A DNA stretch of 64,000 bases, from assembly GCF_026914265.1 (NCBI RefSeq), contig NC_069133.1, positions 49,978,182-50,042,181 of the forward strand, in the 5' to 3' direction. The notes under the pieces are model-generated. The model saw only the letters and a list, made by a program, of their open reading frames with translations. It made no database searches and was not told the origin of the DNA. A program made the position numbers and the translations under genes. Each line of letters begins with the position of its first letter. Position 1 is the first letter of the stretch. Positions 45,254 through 58,090 of this stretch are shown one piece after another. The DNA is from Mya arenaria (Eukaryota > Mollusca > Bivalvia > Myida > Myidae).

Positions 45254-48200
45254 ATGTGGAAAGGAAGAAGTGGAGAAGGGCTGGCATTTTGTGGAGCAGC
45301 GTGTGAGTTGACTTATATTTATTTCTGTTGAATTAGCACACTGATTAAGTCTAACAGGGCTGCATTTCTTTTTTTAGTTATGGTTAAACGTTGTAAGAAT
45401 GTCATAAGAAAAAACAAATTCGCTTTAAATCTTACCACTTACTTTGTGTTGTTACATACTTCAACATTTTATTGTTTTTTAAATTTTTGTTCAAACTACG
45501 TTCTAAATTGGCATCCACTGTTTTTATAGACCGCTTCACTTGATTTAAATCAATAACGGCTTACTGCTGATTTACTGGAATAAATGTATTTGAAAACTTG
45601 AGTGAAACTGCATTTTCACTAGACAAGACAAAATGTTGACCTCTTCTTTTAGATGTAATAAGATGTAAGAATGGAACGATGTCCGAAAGAAAATTGACAA
45701 GATGTGTTTGAATTAAAAAAAATGATAAGAAAAAGTCATTTTAATGTATATTTCGTTGTGGATGGAAGATGCATCAAATTCCGTCTGTTTTAGCTGTATC
45801 TTTTTTTTTTATCTTTTTGGAATATTAAAAATAATTTCCCTTTATATCATATGAGAACTCATGATCATCGCATTCTTCAGTATAATCTAGATATTTTTTA
45901 ACAAATGAAAGCTATACATTCTGTGAAGAAAATATTTTCAGAAACAAATAAAGCATAAAATCATGAAATGATTTGTCAATAATGTGTATACATGTATACG
46001 AGTTGATATGGTTTAGCCGTAAATAAATTCAAACAGCTCACGTTTAATGAATACAATCTTGGTTAGGGTAAAGCAGTTTATTGCTAATTAAGATTATTTT
46101 CACTATTTGCATAAATGTTAATAAGCAATACACAACTTAGTCCAATTTCAGATTGCAGTGAACAAGAACTAGCCCCAATTAGGTCTTCAATGGACAGGAA
46201 ATAGCCCCATTTTAGACTTCAGTGTACACGAAATAGTCCTATTTCAGACTTCAGTGTACACGAAATAGGCCCATTTCAGACTTCAGTGTACAGAAATTAG
46301 CCCAATTGTAGACTACAGTGTACACAAATTGGCCCAATTGGAGACTACAGTGTACACAAATTGGCGCCATTGTAGACTACAGTGTACACAAATTGGCCCC
46401 ATTTTTGACTGCAGTGTACACAAATTGTCCCCATTTAGACAACAGTGTACACAAATTGGCCCAAATGCAGACTACAGTGTACACAAATTGGCCCAATTGT
46501 AGACTACAGTGTACACAAATTGGCGCCATTGTAGACTACAGCGTACACAAATTGGCCCCATTTTTGACTACAGTGTACACAAATTGGCCCCATTTAGACT
46601 ACAGTGTACACAAATTGGCCCGATTGTAGACTACAGTGTACACAAATTGGTCCCATTTTAGACTACAGAGTAAACAAATAGGCCCAATTTTAGACAACAG
46701 TGTACACAAATTGGCCCCATTTAGACTACAGTGTACACAAAGAGGCTCCATTTTAGACTACAGTGTACATAACTTGGCCCCATTTAGACTACAGTGTACA
46801 CAAATTGGCCCAAGTTTAGACTACAGTGTACACAAACTGGCCCGATTTAGACTACAGTGTAACGGACTAGCCCCATTTTAGACTACAGTGTACATAAATT
46901 GGCCCAATTTAAACTACAGTGTACACAAATTGGCCCCATTGTAGACTACAGTATACACACATTGGCCCCATTTAGACTACTGTGTACACAGATTAGCCCG
47001 ATTGTAGACTACAGTGTACACAACTTGGCCCCATTTAGACTACAGTGTACACAAAATGGCCCAAATTTAGACTACAGTGTACACAAATTTGCCTAATATA
47101 GACTACAGTGTATATAAAGGACTAACCCCATTTCAGACTAAAGTGTACACAAATTGACCCAACTGCTGACTACAATGTACACAAATTGACCCCATTTAAA
47201 CTACAGTGTACACAGATTGGCCCCATTTAGACTACAGTGTACACAGATTGGCCCCATTTAGACTACAGTGTACACAAATTGGCCCCATTTTCGAGTTCAC
47301 TGTACATAAATTGGCCCCAGTTTAGACTTAAGTGTAAATAAATTGGCCCCATTTTAGACTTCAGTTTACACAAATTAGCCCAATTTAGGAATTGGCCCCA
47401 TTTAAGCTACAGTGTGCATAAAGGCTACTATGAAATGCTTTAACCCAAATTACACCATAGTGTACACGCCTTATGTCTTGAATTGAATGGAGTCTACATA
47501 AGTTATGTAGAATCCTTCAATTGATACCGCTAAATAAAGTAGGTACCTCGTTTAGGTCGATGAAATAACGTTTCTTACATTGATTGCTTTACATTCACAC
47601 CGAACCGAAAGTAATTGGATGTTCAAATAAGCAAAACCATTTCCAATTGATATAAACGCGTTATGACATAGACAAATATGGAGTCCAACTGTTCTGTTTA
47701 CTCATCTCTCAACAAATGTTCGGTCAGTTCAGTCATTTACATATACACGTATAATATCCCTGTGTTTATTTAACTGTTTAATTCAAATAGCATGGTTTTG
47801 TTTAAGACCACTGAGGCTTACTTTCAGTTTTTCCATGCAGGTGTTTGTTGCTGTATCGTGGGTATCATCTTAGCACTGATTGGACTCGGGATCGCCAAAA
47901 TAGTCATCGGTAGGTTCTATGAAAACTTTAATTGACTTCATCAGTAAGTGCAGTGAAAACCACTATTATTGACTAGGTATGTCCAATGAAAACCACAATT
48001 ATTGACAAGAGATCACCAAAGTTGCGATGAGAACCACAATTATTGGCTCGGGATGGTCAAAATGGTCGCAGGTTGGACCAATGAAAACTCCAATTATTGA
48101 CTAGAGATCACCAAAGTTGCGATGAGAACCACAATTATTGACTAGAGATCACCAAAGTTGCGATGAGAACCACAATTATTGACTAGAGATCACCAAAGTT

Positions 48201-51200
48201 GCGATGAGAACCACAATTATTGACTAGAGATCACCAAAGTTGCGATGAGAACCACAATTATTGACTAGAGATCACCAAAGTTGCGATGAGAACCACAATT
48301 ATTGACTAGAGATCACCAAAGTTGCGATGAGAACCACAATTATTGACTCGGGATGGTCAAAATGGTCGCAGGTTGGACCAATGAAAACTCCAATTATTGA
48401 CTAGAGATCACCAAAGTTGCGATGAGAACCACAATTATTGACTCGGGATGGTCAAAATGGTCGCAGGTTGGACCAATGAAAACTCCAATTATTGACTAGA
48501 GATCGCCAAATTTTTGTTGGTGTGCGATGAGAACAACAATAATTGACTCAGGATGGCCATAATAGTCACGGGAAGTGGCAATAAGAACCACAATTATTGA
48601 CTCGAGATCGCCAAATTTGTGATGGTTTGTTGCAATGAGAACCACAATTATTGACCCGGGGTGGCCGAAATAGTCATGGGTAGGTGCAATGAGAACCTCA
48701 ATTGTTGACTCGGGATGGCCGATATAGTCATGGGCAGATGCAATGAGAACAACAATTGTTGACTCGGGATGGCCGAAATAGTCATGGGTTGATGCAATGA
48801 GAACAACAAGTGTTGACTCGGGATGGCCGACTAGTCACTGGTAGTGGCATTGAGATTCACATATGTTCACTCACGATGGTTTAAATTTTCATTGGTTGTG
48901 GCAATGAGGACCACAAATGTTCACTAAGGATTGTAAAACATTTGATGCAATAAGAACCACACTATTGTCTCGGGGTGGCCAAAGTTGACAAGGGAAGGGG
49001 CAATTAGAACCATATCGACTCTTGTTGGCGAAAATAGTCACGGGAAGGCGCAATTAGAACTGATTTAATTGACTCGGGATGGCTAAAAAACGTATTAGGT
49101 AACTGTATTGAGAACCACAATTATTGACTCGAGATGGCCAAAAAGTATTTTGTAAAGCAATGAGAACCGCAGTTATACATTTATTTTTTAAATAGTGAAT
49201 GGACGATAATAGTCAATTGGTATAGGTTTCCGCATCTAACCCAAAAGGTTTTGGTCTCGATGTATCTTATAACCTCTCAAAAAGAACACAATATTAAACT
49301 GCCTCGAAAACGAGTTTATATCAGTTGATAGCTTATTTACAATCGAGCTGTTATAAATAAGTATACTAGGATACTAGTTATATATCTGTCTAGCAAGCAG
49401 TGATCTCCCTTAATAAGCAGAGATGATCTATTTGTGTGTAAATTACTTCGGAAAATAGTTGTTTTCAAAGATAATTATGAATTTTATTTCAATTGAAAGC
49501 AAATTTGAACTTGGTTAATGATGTCACGTGATTTTGCTGAAGTGGTTCGCGTGATCTCATTGATTATTGCACGCCAATGAAAGTAACCTCTGCGTGGAGT
49601 TTGATCAGCTACACGTATTCTGAATCGTATTTTCAATAAAAACGGAGAAACAATGGTCCTTAACCATTGCAGGGATCGCGTCCGCAACAAAGATCTTAGT
49701 CGATTGTAGTCGAAAGTTGAAATTATTCTAGTAGCATAGGTTTATTATTTTTCTCCGTGTTGAAGTGAATTGAACATTTGAATCGAACACGAAGTTGTGG
49801 AAAGAAAAGGTCGGTGTATTGGCATTTGTGACGTTAATACATATTTAAGATAACTTCAGTTACGGACGACTGACATCTTTTATTAAAACTGCCCCCAGGG
49901 TTCCATTCGGCGATTTCCCTGCGTGTATTTTGTAGGGAATTCATAACTGGTGTTGTCCAAGTACAATAATTTAATTTTTAATGTATCACTGTATCGTTTA
50001 CTTATTTACTAGTTCACTCAAATCAAATATTACAGGAGCCATCCATCTTCATGACTGTCCTCTACAAGACTTGGTGCCCATCTGGCTGATCGTGAGCGGC
50101 GTGGCTCCAATCTTCTTTGGCGGCTCGGCGCGTAAACAAGGGGATGACGGTGATGAAAGTCAAAGTCCCGCGCGCAGCGTCTGTGGGGTCATAGGGCTGG
50201 TCTTCAACCTTGCCTGGCTCATCTGTGGTATGGTGTTGTTTTTAAAAGTCCCACTGACTAAGAATTCAATTAAGAGAGTGATAGAACAACAGGGCTTATT
50301 TTTTGAGGTGTCTTGTTTTACTTGTGGTAATACCGGGCGATTGGGCAAAAGCTCTTCTAAAGTTCTAAGATTTTTTTGATTTTTTTAAACTACAGGAGTT
50401 AGCCGAGATTTTCAAACCTTGTTTATTTGCATACAAATACAATTCGATCGACAAACAAGAAACCACAACACATAAACACAACACATAATAGACATCCATT
50501 TCAACTAATTGCAGTGAAAATTTGTAGCTCTGCTTTCGTTCGAATCCGTTTCAGCATATCGTATAGTGTAGCAATCTGATGTATACTTTGAAAACAAGTA
50601 TTTGTTAGCTATCGCATGCACCTTCCATATTAGTGGCGGATCCCTGGTCTAATGGAAGCTCACTTGACTATCAGTTCAGGGGAATCCCCCTCGCATCACT
50701 AAAAATACTAATCGTTTTCCGGGAGGGACGTTAAATGGGGATCCTGTGTGACAGTGCTATACACTGGTGCACATTAAAGAACCAGGGTAGCTCTAACCAG
50801 GGTTACATTCTGTCTGTGCACTATGCTCCAATCGAAAATGACTAACAATCTCAACGGAGCACTCGCCGAATGGGCAAGGCCCTAGTGCGAGTATAAATAA
50901 GCTTACACACCACAACCTTCCATATTCGAGTTATATTATTGATATCTTTTTGTATAGAGAATACTATCTCCGAGGTTGCCTAGCCCTCGTTAATGAAATT
51001 ACAAAAGAATGACTTTCCTGCAAAACAAATATCCGCTTATTTATGATGAACTCAGTGCATTTAGCCAGGACTCATTTTAGCCCACGAAAATCTATATCCA
51101 TATGTGTCTCTTAAATGTATTTATACTTTGATTTCTAATAATATATTTCTTTCTTCTTTTTCAGGATCATTGTGGGTGTACCCCACGTTCGGAACGGTAA

Positions 51201-51397
51201 ACAACGATGACTTCGTGCCCTGTATTGGCAACGTTACGACGGGCTGCTCTCAAGACTGCCATAAGCCGACCTTGACCTTCGCGTTTGCCATGGTCACAAT
51301 CGACTGGATTTTCTTCGTATTCTGGTGTATTACCACATTGTGCTCTTTCCGTGCAATTTGCTCTCGGTCACGTGGTGGGGCGCAGATAAGTGCTTAG
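45254..51397 (+). CDS. TMEM272-like four-pass membrane protein A (4 exons, 180 aa)
   Basis: Exons 45254-45302, 47841-47909, 50036-50227 and 51165-51397; all introns are phase 1 and GT-AG, and the 543-nt frame is intact. Four hydrophobic segments are seen: about 17-40 (after a Cys-rich CVCCC start), 53-69 (VPIWLIVSGVAPIFFGG), 88-104 and 140-165. Family-like marks are HDCP before VPIWLIVSG, an acidic polar loop (KQGDDGDES), LAWLICGSLWVY, an extracellular-type loop with CIGNVTTGCSQDC (N126 sequon, paired cysteines) and FAFAMVTIDWIFFVFW. This is the layout of the poorly characterised TMEM272-like family; its function is unknown to me. The start ATG is the only one fitting exon 1, and gene B matches it from there. 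Intron 1 (2.5 kb) and intron 2 (2.1 kb) are filled with minisatellites, and intron 3 holds a SINE. About four fifths identical to gene B by eye. Confidence 0.93.
46140..47420. repeat. ~30-bp minisatellite in intron 1 of gene A
   Basis: About 40 units close to gactacagtgtacacaaatt plus ggccccattta, 29-31 bp each, run through the second half of intron 1. Earlier units are more variable (aactagcccc, aaatagccc), the middle ones most uniform. Open frames such as 46318-46629 come from the repeat. A sister array lies in the same intron of gene B. Confidence 0.95.
47930..49170. repeat. Intron 2 minisatellite of gene A, derived from the exon 2 end
   Basis: Units of about 41-52 bp repeat gactcgggatggccaaaata, gtcatgggtaggtgcaatga and gaaccacaattatt. 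Six copies are exactly periodic at 41 bp (starts 48099, 48140, 48181, 48222, 48263, 48304) in a shortened form with gactagagatcaccaaagtt. The longer units match the last 30 nt of exon 2 and the following donor (ggactcgggatcgcc..gtcatcg|gtaggt..atgaaaac), so the array probably began as a duplication of exon end plus splice site. An intact GTAGGT is kept at 48680-48685. Confidence 0.92.
50632..50914 (+). mobile_element. tRNA-derived SINE with perfect target duplication (gene A intron 3)
   Basis: The 283-bp body is flanked by an identical 12-bp repeat ACCTTCCATATT (50620-50631 and 50915-50926). The head has an A-box-like TGGTCTAATGGAAGC and a B-box-like agttcaggggaatcc; the body holds ttccgggagggacgttaaa and acattaaagaacc, phrases I know from mollusc SINEs. 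Gene B intron 3 lacks it, so it inserted after the duplication. Confidence 0.88.
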
Positions 51398-52870
51398 TGT
51401 GTGTATTCTTTGAGCCAAACACAATGATTTTGTATATGTATGCAAGTGTTATCTAGTATTTGTGTAATGAGTCTTCGTTTCATAATATATTCTTGTATCT
51501 AAACACACCTGGACGTTGTGACAACTTTTTTTTTGTCTTGGAACGAGCCATTTTTTGCGACAACCCATGGAAACCAGTTATATAAGACTGCTGACAAAAA
51601 TTAGATCGCAGATTTTTATATTTAAGTTCGAAAAGTTGATGTTTTATGCATTTTTCTTAAACCGTTAGTTAAACATTAATTTTCGAACGGAAATATGAAA
51701 ATCTACGATCTGATTTTTGTCAGCAATCTTACATCATTGGGTTGCAGATATTTACGTAAATTTTTTCTCTTTCCAAGACAAAAAATAAAAATGTTGTACA
51801 AATGGTACATCTGTGAGAGTGTAGCTTTAAGAAATGGTTAACATTTTTTTAACTTTTGTGTTAAATTTGGATTTCTTTTATTTAAAAAAAAAACTAATTC
51901 TTTAAACTGGCGTTTTAATTTTTAAGACTTTAAGTGACCATATTTTGATTGCAGAATATACACTTAGCATGACACTTTCTACCAGTGAAATAAAACCGTT
52001 AAGGAAATTGTTGAATATAAGGAAAAGGAACTATTTAAACTTAAGATACTTCAGTAATTTGGTTTCTGTACATACATCAAAAACTTCACCAAAACGTTGC
52101 TTGTGTCGTTCCTGAAAAGAAGCCATGACTGCGGAGACCATCTGCATGATGTCGTTCAAAGCGGCTGTATTCTCCCTGCATATTGTGACCTGCGAACTCT
52201 ACCATAAACAAGTGAATTGTATTCCTTGTAAACTTGTTACTTTTGTATATTTATGCGACCGTGTATGCCTGTTTTTCTTTACTATTAAAATTTCAAAACA
52301 ATACTATTAGTTACCCTTTTCCACTGTTGATAAACAAGAATTTTCAAACAGGAGTATTTTACCTTGACACAGAGCAGGACATGTTCGGATTTGTTAGTAC
52401 GTTGTAATTCCAATCAATACCTGGTCTGGTGAGATTTACATATCTTGTTTCACTGGCCGTTTTACGGTGGTTATCCCTTCATTCAACGGCAATTTTGATG
52501 AGATTATGGTTTGTTTGTGGTGTTTGTATTTGTGCATGTGTATAAAAAAAATATTTGTATTTTGTGATGTTAATATGTTTGTGTCAAGAGTGCATTGTCT
52601 TTATGCCTAATTCCCCTAAATTCCCTTTGTTTTTTTTATTATCTACTGCTGGGCTTGTCCCTGTATTTTCCATTGTGTTATTGTTAATCAATTACACGTG
52701 TTCAGTTATATGATATTAGAGGTTTCTCAACAGCATGTGTTACTTACACTTTAACGAGTGGTTATTAGTGATCGTGATAGGATTAAATTGTGGAAGAAAC
52801 ACATTCTGGCCCAAGTCTCTCGAAAATTATGAAGTGCTCTTTCAACCGAGTACACTGTTTTAAATTCCAT

Positions 52871-53868
52871 GTAATAATATAATTATGAAAAATGAAATTA
52901 GTTTATTCTACTTAACGTCCTTTCTCCGTGTACATTTACATCCTTTAAGATGTTATCTGAGTCTTATTAGGACCCTAAAAACAGGAAGTTCATTAATGGC
53001 TGGTAAATAAATGATTAAATATTAACTGGTCAAGAACTATAACTCTCGCACCTATTCTTGCAAAATTATCTCCCAATTTTCATTTATTTACTTAAAATGA
53101 ACACTGTCTTAACTCTTAAATATTATTATGAAATTACTAGAAGGAATAAAATAGACATTTCAACATTTTGCTATATAATATTGTTATTTCCCCTTGTATT
53201 ATCTATTTACTGTTCTCATTTCTAATACTGTCACCCTTACATAACATGTATTCTAACGGTAGACATCCATCCTATCTATCTATCTATCGTCCTTGATTGA
53301 ATTTGGACACGAAAATGTCTCAGATCCTTGTTGCATTTGCGTATGCATAATGGTTTGCATGAATAAAAAGAATGCGAATACAAGTTAAACTTTGTTAATA
53401 CACTCATATGAACGATCAATTATTCCTCCACATATACACTTATATTGATGCCGATAATCATGGGGATAATGGTGGTCGTGGTGATCATGCCACTGTTGAA
53501 GATGAAGAAAACGACGACGTCGACGATGACAATGATATTGAAGACAGCGATATTTTACACTTGGTGGATTAAATTTCACATATGATGCACGCTTTACCTA
53601 ATCGTCTTCAACCGTACTTCTGTGATGAAAATACCAAGTTTCAACAAATGTTTAGATTTTAAATTTGACAAATGTTGCATAATCTTTTCATATATGCTGC
53701 ATGGCACAAACAAGTTCACATACTATTATGGTACAGTTTTTTACAGTTGGTGTAGGATTAAAATATTCCACTTATGGCTCAGTTTTATGACAAATGGTGC
53801 AGTGATTAAGATGTAAAGCAAATTTTTAATGTGGTACCTTGAAATGTATAATGATTGTGTGTTAACAT
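52871..53868. other. Spacer between duplication blocks
   Basis: No gene is visible. It has a short (ctat)n microsatellite near 53269-53290 and a gat/gac-rich stretch at 53450-53560 whose acidic translation (DDDVDDDNDIED-like) is simple sequence rather than a domain. Confidence 0.5.
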
Positions 53869-54024
53869 CATAACATATGTTGTATCACATTAACACTCAT
53901 AACATATGTTGTATCACATTAACACTCATAACATATGTTGTATCACATTAACACTCATAACATATGTTGTATCACATTAACACTCATAACATATGTTGTA
54001 TCACATTAACACTCATAACATATA
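53869..54024. repeat. 29-bp tandem repeat upstream of gene B
   Basis: The unit starting cataacatatgttgtatcac recurs exactly every 29 bp at 53869, 53898, 53927, 53956 and 53985, with a partial sixth at 54014. Block A has a single related unit near 43794 (gttatatcacattaacag..cataacatatg), so the expansion happened in block B. Confidence 0.95.
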
Positions 54025-54831
54025 TAATTGAAATAAGTCACAAAATAATACCAAATGTACACTTTATTGCCTATAAAGTGACTGACTACTTAGTTTGATA
54101 CACCAGACTACGATAGTCTAAAATCATTATAATTATGTTCTCATATGCGTTGTTTATCTCTTTATACGCTACCAAAATGATATGATTTGGCACTTCAGAC
54201 ACAAAAAAATGAGCCAAATACCTATTTCAAACCGTGAAATGCACAATCAGACATCAATATATCACCCTACAAGTTATACTGCCAGTGTTTAAAGTAGCTA
54301 AAAAACTGTTAATTTTCACTTTGCAAAACTCATAAGGGAGGTAAAATTACTGTGCCCTTTTTCTTATGAGTTGAAATAATCTCGTAGTGATTTTAGAAAT
54401 GAATATTTTCGCAATATTTCAATGCGTATTCTTGCAGTTTAAATAAACATTTTATCAGTTTTATTTATGGAAGGGTGCATGTATTGAAACCAAAGCAGAC
54501 TTTTATGTAGCCTTCGAACCATCCGGAACGAAATTAATATGTCTCCGACGCTTAATATGTTATTGAACGCTTGCCAAATATTTATACCATACTGTGCAAA
54601 TCATTGCGAAAACGAAACTAGACTACTTCAATGATCAGTATTTTATAATCTCTATATGGACACTTTATTAGTGTGCAGATTCAATAACAGGCGAAGCGCG
54701 AGCAGTATTTACGCTACAGATCACACAGTTCACGCTTATAAGTTTGGTTTCAGGATATCTGCGTATATTCTAGTTTCGATTATAAATATTTGTGAATAAG
54801 TTTGTTTATTTATTTTTTTGAAAATATAAAC

Positions 54832-57800
54832 ATGGGGAAAGGAAGAAGTGGAGAAGGGCTGGCAATCTGTGGAGCAGCGTGTGAGTTGGCTTAAATTATA
54901 TTTGATAGGTTTGCATTTATTATCGCTACGTCTGAAAAAAATATGGTGCAGATTTATTCGAATAAAATAATTTTGATAATTTAACGGCATAACATGATGC
55001 CATCAATGAGAAAATGATAAATGTATAGCGGTTACATAAATGTTTGTAAAATGAATAGTAATATTATAGATACATAGCTAGGCAATATTTGTATGTAAAT
55101 AAATGATACATAAACATGTATATATTTTGATATATTGTTCACTTATTAATAACGGATGTCATTTTTAGCTTACATTTTATATGAAAGCACAAGATGACAC
55201 ATCCGTTGTGTTATCTTAAGTTTGAGTGTATTCATACATAAGAGGTCTATTGTGTTTTGATTGTTTTATGTTTATTTCGATCGTCCTTGAGTTAGTTAAA
55301 TCTATTTTTATCTCATGGGATTCCACTTATATCATATGAGCAATGCGTCATACGATTCAAGTCTGGAAAATACAGCATTAAATCAGTCTTGTTGGTTTAA
55401 ATAAATGAAAACTATTCAAACTATGAATAAACTGTTGCCTGCTTCAAAAATAGCAGGTTTTAATGAAACCATGATGCAATACACTTAAATGAACACATAC
55501 TTGTAGTGTTGTCATTAGTCATGATGTCTACGGAGTTGTATATTTAGCCGTAAACATATTAAATGAGCACACATATTACAATCGTGGTTTGAGTTAAGCA
55601 GTTAATTGCTATTATAACATTGACCAGTAAGATTATTTTCCGGTTTTAACAAAATGTTAGTTAAAATTATTACACAAATTAGTCAAATTTAAGACTACAG
55701 CGTACGGAAATAATATATACTTTCAAATTTAAGACTACAGCGTACGGAAATAATATATACTTTCCATTTTAGATTACAGTGTACCCAACCTAGCTCAGAT
55801 TTTGACAACAGTGTACAACTAGCCCCAATTTTGATTACATTGTACACGAACTAGCCGCTTTTTTATTACAGTTAACGAACTAGCCTCAATTTTGACTACA
55901 TTGTACACGAACTAGCCACAATATTGACTACAGTGTACACGAAAATGCCTCAATTTTGACTACAGTATGCACTAACTAGCCAATAGATTGACTACCACAG
56001 TATACATCAACTAGTCAATATTTTGACTACAGTATGCACGAACTAGCCAATATTTTGACATCAGTGTACACGGACTAGCCCCAATTTTGACTACAGTGTA
56101 CACGAACTAGCCCCAATTTTGACTACAGTGTACACGAACTAGTCCCAATTTTGACTACTATGTACACGAACTAGTCCCAATTTTGACTACAATGTACACG
56201 AACTAGTCCCAATTTTGACTACAGTGTACACGAATTAGTCCCAATTTTGACTACAGTGTACACGAACTAGTCCCAATTTTGACTATAATGTACACGAAGT
56301 AGTCCCAATTTTGACTACAATGTACACGAACTAGTCCCAATTTTGATTACAGTGTACACGAACTAGTCCCAATTTTGACAACAGTGTACACGAACTAGCC
56401 AATATTTTGACTACAGTGTACACGAAATAGCCTCAATTTTGACTACAGCGCACACAAACTAGCACCAATTTTGATTACAGTGTACACGAACTAGCCCAAA
56501 TTTGACTGCAATGTACACGAACTAGCCCCAATTTTGATTACAATGTACACGAACTAGTCCCAATTCTTACTACAGTGTACACAACTAGCCTCAATGTTGA
56601 CTAAAGTTTTCAAGAAATAGTCCAAATTTGACTTCAGTGTACACAAAATAGCCTCAATTTGGTCTACAGTGTACAGGACGTAGCCTCGTTTTTAACTGGT
56701 TAGTTTAATTAAGCATTCTTTAGCTTACTTTGAGTTTTTCAATACAGGTTTTTGTTGCTGTATCGTGGGTATCGTCTTTGCGCTGTTTGGACTCGGTATC
56801 GCCAAAATAGTCATGGGTAGGTTCCAAGACAACCACTATTATTGACTATATAATATAAACATGAGAAGGCGCAAGGGAAACCGCACTCGGAATGTCCAAT
56901 ATAATTATTGACTTATTTCGTTAGTGTATTTAGAACCACAATTATTGATTTGGGTTGGCCAAAATAGTAATAGGTTAGTGTAAGGAGAATTCGGGATGGT
57001 CAATAGAGTTTTTTTAATATACTGTATTGAGATCTGATATTATTGACTCGGGATGGCCAAAATAGTCCTGGATTTGTGTAATGAGAATTCGGGATGGCCT
57101 TAATAATAGCCGCAGTCACTGACTCGGTATCGCTGTATCATGTACTTATTGACTTATTCACCCAGGAGCCATCCATCTCCACGACTGTCCTCTACAAGAC
57201 AAGGTGCCTATCTGGCTGATAGTGAGCGGCATTGCTCCAATCTTCTTTGGTGGTTCGGCGAGTAAACAAGGGGAGGACGGTGAAGAGAGTCGAAGTACCG
57301 TGCGCAGTGTCTGTGGGATCATAGGACTGCTCTTCAACCTCGCCTGGCTCATTTGTGGTATGTTTATTTTGAACGACCCTCATGCTAATAAATTAAATCC
57401 AGATAGTAGTAGCGCGGCGAGGCTGATCCTTTTAAGGCACATGACGTGTTATGGTTTAGACCGGGCTCTTCTGAGAAAGAAGCGTTTTTCAGTAATTCCA
57501 GTCGTCAAAACCTTAATTGTTTACGGCATAAAACCAAATAGGACAATGAACAAACAAGAAACCACGACACATATACACATAGTAGACAACCATTTTTACG
57601 CATCGATTTTTTTTTTTTTGTAAATTCTGCTTTTGATTTAATTCGTTTCAATATTTCTGATGTATTTGTTGAATAAGGTTATTTTAAAGTAAAAAATCGT
57701 CTTTAAAAAGTATTGGATAACTTAGTTTTCTTCAAAACTCATGAGCTAAATTAGTGTAACCAAATCTCTTTTAGCCCACGACGTCAATATGCATATTCGT

Positions 57801-58090
57801 CTATTAAATGTATTTATACTTTGATTTATTATGTATATTTATATTCTTCACTTTCAGGATCGTTGTGGGTGTACCCCACATACGGAACGGTAAACAAAAA
57901 CGACTTCGTGCCCTGTATTGGCAACGTTACGACGGGATGCTCTCAAGACTGCCACAAGCCGACCTTGACCTTCGCGTTTGCCATGGTCACACTCGACTGG
58001 ATTTTCTTTGTACTCTGGTTTATCATCATATTTTGCTCTGTGCGTGAAATTTGCAATCGGTCCTCTCGTAGAGGTTATGAGCATGCCTAA
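54832..58090 (+). CDS. TMEM272-like four-pass membrane protein B (4 exons, 180 aa)
   Basis: Exons 54832-54880, 56748-56816, 57166-57357 and 57858-58090, identical in length and phase to those of gene A (49, 69, 192 and 233 nt). The four hydrophobic segments, HDCPLQD, VPIWLIVSG, the acidic loop (KQGEDGEES), LAWLICGSLWVYP and CIGNVTTGCSQDCHKP are all kept. Changes cluster in the first membrane segment (IVFALFGLG), the cytosolic-type acidic loop, the fourth segment (FIIIF) and the C-tail (SSRRGYEHA), while the loop with paired cysteines is unchanged. The frame is intact and substitutions are mostly conservative, so both copies appear functional. Function unknown. Intron 1 holds a 31-bp minisatellite; intron 2 is only 349 bp, with a few decayed units of the exon-derived repeat. 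Confidence 0.93.
55676..56700. repeat. ~31-bp minisatellite in intron 1 of gene B
   Basis: About 33 units close to ttttgactacagtgtacacg plus aactagtcccaa. The core (actacagtgtacac) is shared with the gene A array, but the rest differs consistently (gaactagtccc against aaattggcccc). The middle units (56080-56400) are the most uniform. A 41-bp segment near 55686 is also doubled. Confidence 0.95.
56817..57165 (+). repeat. Decayed exon-derived units in gene B intron 2
   Basis: Three to four diverged units of gactcgggatggccaaaata, gtcctggatttgtgtaatga and an attattgact spacer are recognisable. They match the larger array of gene A intron 2, so the ancestral gene already had it. Confidence 0.75.

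Larger units (their letters stand above)
43780..52870 (+). other. Duplication block A carrying TMEM272-like gene A
   Basis: This block is paralogous to 53860-59220. Shared non-coding landmarks in the same order: tatcacattaaca then a tttgatac(c/a)ccaga phrase (44030 / 54100), tgcgttgtttatct, gattcaataaca (44657 / 54682), then the four exons, gtgtcgttcctgaaaa after the gene (52105 / 58440), gttgataaacaagaatt (52326 / 59015), attacacgtgttc (52690 / 59073) and accgagtaca..ttttaaattcca (52845 / 59170). Block A is longer because of larger intron minisatellites and its own insertions. Confidence 0.85.

Noticed and set aside
46318-47096. Open frames of YTNWP/LQCTQIG repeats
   Set aside because: They are translations of the intron 1 minisatellite of gene A, between two confirmed exons.
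48099-48344. Six exact 41-bp direct repeats as a CRISPR-like array
   Set aside because: There are no unique spacers; the repeats abut, lie in an animal intron, and match a degenerate minisatellite on both sides.
53385-53579. His-rich minus frame and acidic plus frame near 53.5 kb
   Set aside because: Both come from a gat/gac-rich simple stretch of about 110 bp with no start, splice sites or relatives.
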